Below, in pieces: positions 59,878 to 64,000 of a DNA stretch of 64,000 nucleotides. The stretch comes from Sipunculus nudus (taxonomy: Eukaryota; Annelida; Sipuncula; Golfingiida; Sipunculidae): positions 54,040,079-54,104,078 of the forward strand of contig CM049309.1 in assembly GCA_026874595.1 (NCBI GenBank), written 5' to 3'. The translations under genes and the position numbers were made by a program. The notes under the pieces are model-generated. The model did not search any database. It was given only the letters and a program-made list of their open reading frames with translations, and was not told the origin of the DNA. Within the stretch, counting starts at the first letter, position 1. Each line of letters begins with the position of its first letter.

Positions 59878-61262
59878 TTATGAAAAGCATGTATAAAAAT
59901 GGAGAGAGAACCCCTCTTGGTCTCACGGATTGTTTCAGGTCAAACCATCTACTTAGATGACCCATGTATAACACAGCGCTCTGCATATTAGAGTAAACAT
60001 TTAACAATAGATTCCATAACCGCCCAGCTATACCAAATGTATATAGCTTCCTGAACAGACCTTTATCCCAAACAACATCAAAGGCAGACCGACTTTAAAA
60101 AAACAAATACGAGTACAGTTTAGAAGAACCATCTACATAATAATGAACAGTTTCTTGTAAAGTTAAACTTGCATCAATCGATGACTGGCCTTTTTGGTAC
60201 GCAAATTGTAATGGGTCTGGGAAATGAATTCCTTGTATGTTAATATATGTATCAATTCTAGTCAAAACAATTCTCTCGAAAAGTTTGTAGACACAGGACA
60301 GCAGAGTTCTGCCCCTGTAATTTTGTGGAGAGCATTTATTCCGTCATCTGTGCTTACGTGACTACAATGCCCTTCTTCATTTTATCGTGTATTTTCTCAT
60401 TGATTAGAAATAAGTTAAACAATTTACATAAATAGAGCGCTAACGTTTTATCACCATGTTTAATATGTGCATTTGTATCTTTGTCAAAGCCACTGGCCTT
60501 GCCGGTTTTCAAAGTTCTAATACAGTCATCATAACCGGTTTGTCAAATGTGTGGTCATTTAGCGGGCAATATATATTATAAAAATAATCAGCCCACCAAT
60601 CAGCCACAAGTCGTGGGTCACTTACCACCTGTCCTTCATTAAAGATCATTCTGTGGGAACATTATGCTTTAATGTTCTTTTGAATATAATGTTATTCCAA
60701 AATATATTTATATCGATATCTGCGTTTTCGTCCACTTGTTCAAAGAATGCACGCTCCTCATTTGCAACCCATTGTTTCATTTTCGAAGGAAATCCCATTT
60801 TGCAGTTTTATATTCACGGTACAACACATTTGACTGATCTTCCGGAGGACCACCGGCTAACCAACTAGCCCTTTTTTCTCATTTTGTCATGTAATGGACT
60901 AAGGTGTTGTTTCCACTCGGGTTTTAAATAATTAACAAATTTCTTCAGCGGTATCGCTCCGGTGGCGACATCTATCATTGCATTAGTAATGTTTTCGTAA
61001 TATCTGACGACCTCATTGAAGCTCCTTCCCTGTACTGCCGGTATTGACAAAGAGTCTAACGTTTCCTTCAACCAAAGTGTGTAAGCTTTAGCTACTTGGG
61101 ATTCTGAAAGTTTATTCCAGCGTAATATCTGCTGGTCGTAATCCCCCGACCATTAAAGCTGGCTGATTCTACAGTCGCTCGTCATCATAAGAGGTAACTG
61201 ATCGGACACGTTATCGTCCATGTCACTCAAAATAACACCTCGCTTAATAAGATCAAAAATCG

Positions 61263-61589
61263 TCACTTCGAACAAACATACGGTCCATCAATGGCGCAAC
61301 TCACGAACAGGATGTCCTTTTGTGTTATTACGTGATGAAAGTAAGAGTTGAAATCGCCAACAAAGATTACCGATCCCGTTGTATTGTACTGTTGGTACAG
61401 GTCATAAAGAATTGCTAAATTTTCCGGAAAATGAAAATTCGGGTCATTACTACAGGGTAAGTAAACATTGAATATATAAGTGCAGAAACCTGTTGATGAT
61501 TTAACGCATTGTCCAATTACCCTATCTCCCATATCTGGATGAGATATAAAATTAACGGAACCTCCTAAAGCGTTCCGAAACAAAAACAT
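61263..61589 (-). pseudogene. LINE-B endonuclease piece, unit 3
   Basis: Contains FNVYLPCSNDPNFHFPENLA and GSVIFVGDFNSYF; the GDFN catalytic motif is kept here, unlike GDCN in unit 1. Confidence 0.72.
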
Positions 61590-61677
61590 AACTCCCCACT
61601 TTCCCCGTCTTAAAGGAATGAAAGGGTTAATACACTGCTAGAAACAGCAAATGATGCATAAGACTGATAAATACTTT

Positions 61678-63092
61678 CTAGAAAACGAAAACATTGGTTA
61701 TCCTCAAATAACCAATGTTCCGATATACCAAGAATATCAATATCAAATTCTTCAACAAGATTGCCGGCAAAAGCTGCACTAGGCATAAAGCCTCTAGCTT
61801 TAAAACATGCAATATTAAGTGACTATCATATATTTTAATGACTTGACCTGGGCTTCCTCGAAGAGGAGGCAGTAAATATTCTGGTTTTACCAAGTTTCCT
61901 AACTTACCACTTTTATATATATACCCCTCTCGGCCAGAAATGCCGGTTACATATTTACAGTCAACAGAATATCCAGGAACCTTAATATATGCTCCGCATA
62001 ATCCATGATCTTTGCCTGGCAAAATCTTTTCAAAAATACTTTAACTATCCGCGATTTCGGTTAATCGAAGATGGTTCTTGCCGCAACTGGGCTCCTGATA
62101 TTCCCCAGATAGAATTCACAGTGCCGGACACTTCCTGATTCAAATTTACCGTCTTTTCCTGCGTGATTGATGTCTGTTGACTCCTGATCAACTGTTGTGG
62201 ATTCAGGTACCGATGGTGGATTGATTAGCGTCCCAGATAATTGTACATCAGTTACATGCTTAACTGAGTTAATTTTTTGCGTCAGATCACACACAGGGCT
62301 CGTTTCATTAGAACGCTCGTTGGAACATGTAACTTCATGTTGGGAACTATCTGATGAAGATCAAGGCATTCCCTTTGATCACACGGAATTTGAAGAACGT
62401 TATATGTCAATACCGTTTAACTGTAACGTTTCCTCTGCTGAAAGTGTGTTCACGAGTGTGTACGTACTGGTAGTTTAACTTGATCGAGACTGCCTCCAGA
62501 GGGCGCCACGGGCGCTGGCGAATAAGAACGAACAACCTCACTAAAGAGCGTCTTTTTTGTTTTTATGGTTTGTCTTGAACTAGGTATGTCGATAGATCTG
62601 GCCATTGATTCGATTTACTCAGGCATTAGACATACTGTTCTCCAATTTTCTGATGATTTTTTTTTTGCCTTTTGTTTTCTGACTTTATTCTCTCATAGTC
62701 TTCTTCGAGTGAAATTAAAGACCCCTCTAGTTTTACTATATTATCTTGTACTTCTCAACTTTTTCTTTTGAATGCAGCATCTGGGCTTTCAGCGAAGCAA
62801 ACTGTGCCGATTGCTCTGCAACAAAATTTGCTGTATCAGACTTCATACTCTTTCTGACGTCATCTATTACATCTCTAATGTTGTCATTTTGTTGGACGTG
62901 TTCTTGAAATTGTTCAACAACACCGTCAAACCTGTCCTCGATTTTGTTTTTGTCATGATTGAGATCACTTATCAAGATTTTCATTTCAGCCATGTTTTGT
63001 CCTACCATGAACATATCCATGCCAGACTCCACAGACACAGCTGTGTCGTCTTGAAACACTACATCTGAGTTCAGGGACAGTAATTCGGCCAT
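61678..63092 (-). pseudogene. LINE-B ORF1 pieces, unit 3
   Basis: Frame 62736-63092 is the N-terminal helical part; 62061-62294 and 61678-62022 cover the acidic middle (SVPESTTVDQES) and the C-terminal CEFYLGNIRSPVAAR region. Frame-shifted. Confidence 0.6.
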
Positions 63093-63698
63093 AGTATTTG
63101 GCGTAGCTATGCTTTCAGTTCATCTTACTTTAACACTAAGTAAATCTTTCAGTTCTTCATTTATTTCCAAAAGTGGTCTCTCCGTATAATCTTAATAGTT
63201 ACAGGCGACTTATTTGCAGGTGACATTTATTTTGGATTTTGGTCTAAGTTTTAATGGTCGTGCCCACGTTACGCATCCTTTACGATCGCTGGACGATGAG
63301 AGACCTCTAGTAATACATTACTAATACTAATAACATCTTATATCAATCGCCATAGTGCAACCATTATACTTTTACTTGCCTTGTCTTGTACATTGTGGCA
63401 TTAAGTTGTGGCATGTGCTTCGCTTTTGTATGAAAGAGAATTAATTTGAATCAAAACTATGCATTAATAAACAAGAAATAATTTACAATCTACTTTACTT
63501 TTTTGAATCAAACACACGCAAACAAATATCTTTGTTTTATTTAAAGGGTTTTTGAACATAAAGGTTTCTTAATCTATCTGACACCCGATGGAATAGTTTA
63601 AATATGATTCTGAAAAACTCAGCCTTAATTTTATATCCCAATGAATTAATAATTTTTCATTTACTTTACCTATCAAGGTTTATTTTTATATTTAACAG

Positions 63699-63812
63699 AT
63701 CATGACGACTGCTCCCCTGACCCCTGTCTTAATGGTGCCACCTGCGTGGATATGATCAACAGTTACATCTGTGTTTGTCCGGCTGGGTATGACGGCACTA
63801 ATTGTACATTCA
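63699..63812 (+). CDS. EGF-like exon A4
   Basis: Fourth A-type exon, acceptor TTTAACAG, donor A|GTAAGT, 114 nt, phase 1-1. Its protein is the same as exon A1. The matching B exon would lie about 550 nt downstream, beyond the window end, so the cassette continues for at least one more unit. Confidence 0.87.
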
Positions 63813-64000
63813 GTAAGTGTTAACTATATTAAAACGACAAAATGCGGTTATATTTCCTGTTTATGTGTGTGTATCGAAATACTGTAAAAAAATATGGAAA
63901 GGTTGTCCAACATCTAGGCTCTAGAATGTCAATGGTTTTATCCTTGCCAAGACGTTTATGTTTATGTATGCTACAAAAATGCGTAAAATACAACGTGGTT

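Larger units (their letters stand above)
58796..63190 (-). mobile_element. LINE-B copy 3
   Basis: ORF1 62736-63092 and 61678-62294, endonuclease 61263-61589, linker 60865-61071, RT pieces 59783-60007, C-terminal frame 59368-59877. About 250 bp of RT sequence around the ADD motif is deleted near 59842. End points are approximate. Confidence 0.77.
57035..63698 (+). repeat. Tandem exon-cassette unit 3 (~6.7 kb)
   Basis: Same order as unit 2. The LINE-B copy differs by its own indels; for example about 250 bp of reverse-transcriptase sequence present at about 53302-53553 in unit 2 is missing near 59842. The LINE-A empty site is at 60741-60746 (CAAAGA). Unit 1 is the equivalent segment at 80-50546, lengthened by the LINE-A and satellite insertions. 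Confidence 0.85.

Overview
The window is eukaryotic nuclear DNA, most likely from a marine invertebrate. A bivalve or other mollusc is my best guess, from the intron-rich EGF gene, the invertebrate-type non-LTR retrotransposons and the large satellites; nothing here fixes the species. There are no bacterial-style genes, rRNA, tRNA or CRISPR that I can support. Most open frames lie inside satellites or decayed retrotransposons and are not genes.

Gene layer. On the + strand the window carries part of one multi-EGF gene. Seven 114-nt phase 1-1 exons are visible, each coding one six-cysteine, calcium-binding-type EGF module. They alternate between two types: A at 80-193, 50547-50660, 57035-57148 and 63699-63812; B at 742-855, 51213-51326 and 57702-57815. 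An A+B pair, its 0.55 kb internal intron and a following ~5.7-5.9 kb intron form a tandemly duplicated unit of about 6.5-6.7 kb. Because every exon is phase 1-1, each added unit adds two EGF modules without a frameshift.

Retrotransposon layer. Every unit holds the same decayed non-LTR element on the - strand (LINE-B) at the same place, so LINE-B predates the duplication. In unit 1 only, a second - strand LINE (LINE-A, 5' truncated, CAAAGA target duplication) landed inside LINE-B. Units 2 and 3 keep the matching empty site.

Satellite layer. LINE-A is itself split at 5682-45983 by a 40.3 kb block whose ends are a perfect 20-bp inverted repeat. From left to right the block contains: satellite 1 (~240 bp, 5.9-6.8 kb); satellite 2 (77 bp, with a telomere-like GGGTTAGGGTAACCC core) in three arrays at 7.05-8.39, 10.73-12.73 and 17.72-25.41 kb; two ~2.3 kb copies of an AT-rich spacer full of ACCTG/CAGGT palindromes; a pogo/Tigger-like DNA element (15355-17715) inserted at a TA inside satellite 2; a TIR element (25566-27499) containing a young L1/Tx1-type LINE fragment with a 16-bp target duplication; a unique 1.5 kb stretch; and satellite 3 (100-138 bp monomers built round a 19-bp palindrome) from about 29.0 to 45.85 kb.

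How it fits together. The intron between exons B1 and A2 is 49.7 kb, against 5.7-5.9 kb in the sister units, and the difference is explained by nested insertion. The inferred order is: LINE-B, exon-cassette duplication, LINE-A into unit 1, TIR-bounded satellite element into LINE-A, satellite amplification, then later transposon insertions. The most interesting candidate for a new object is the TIR-bounded satellite block.
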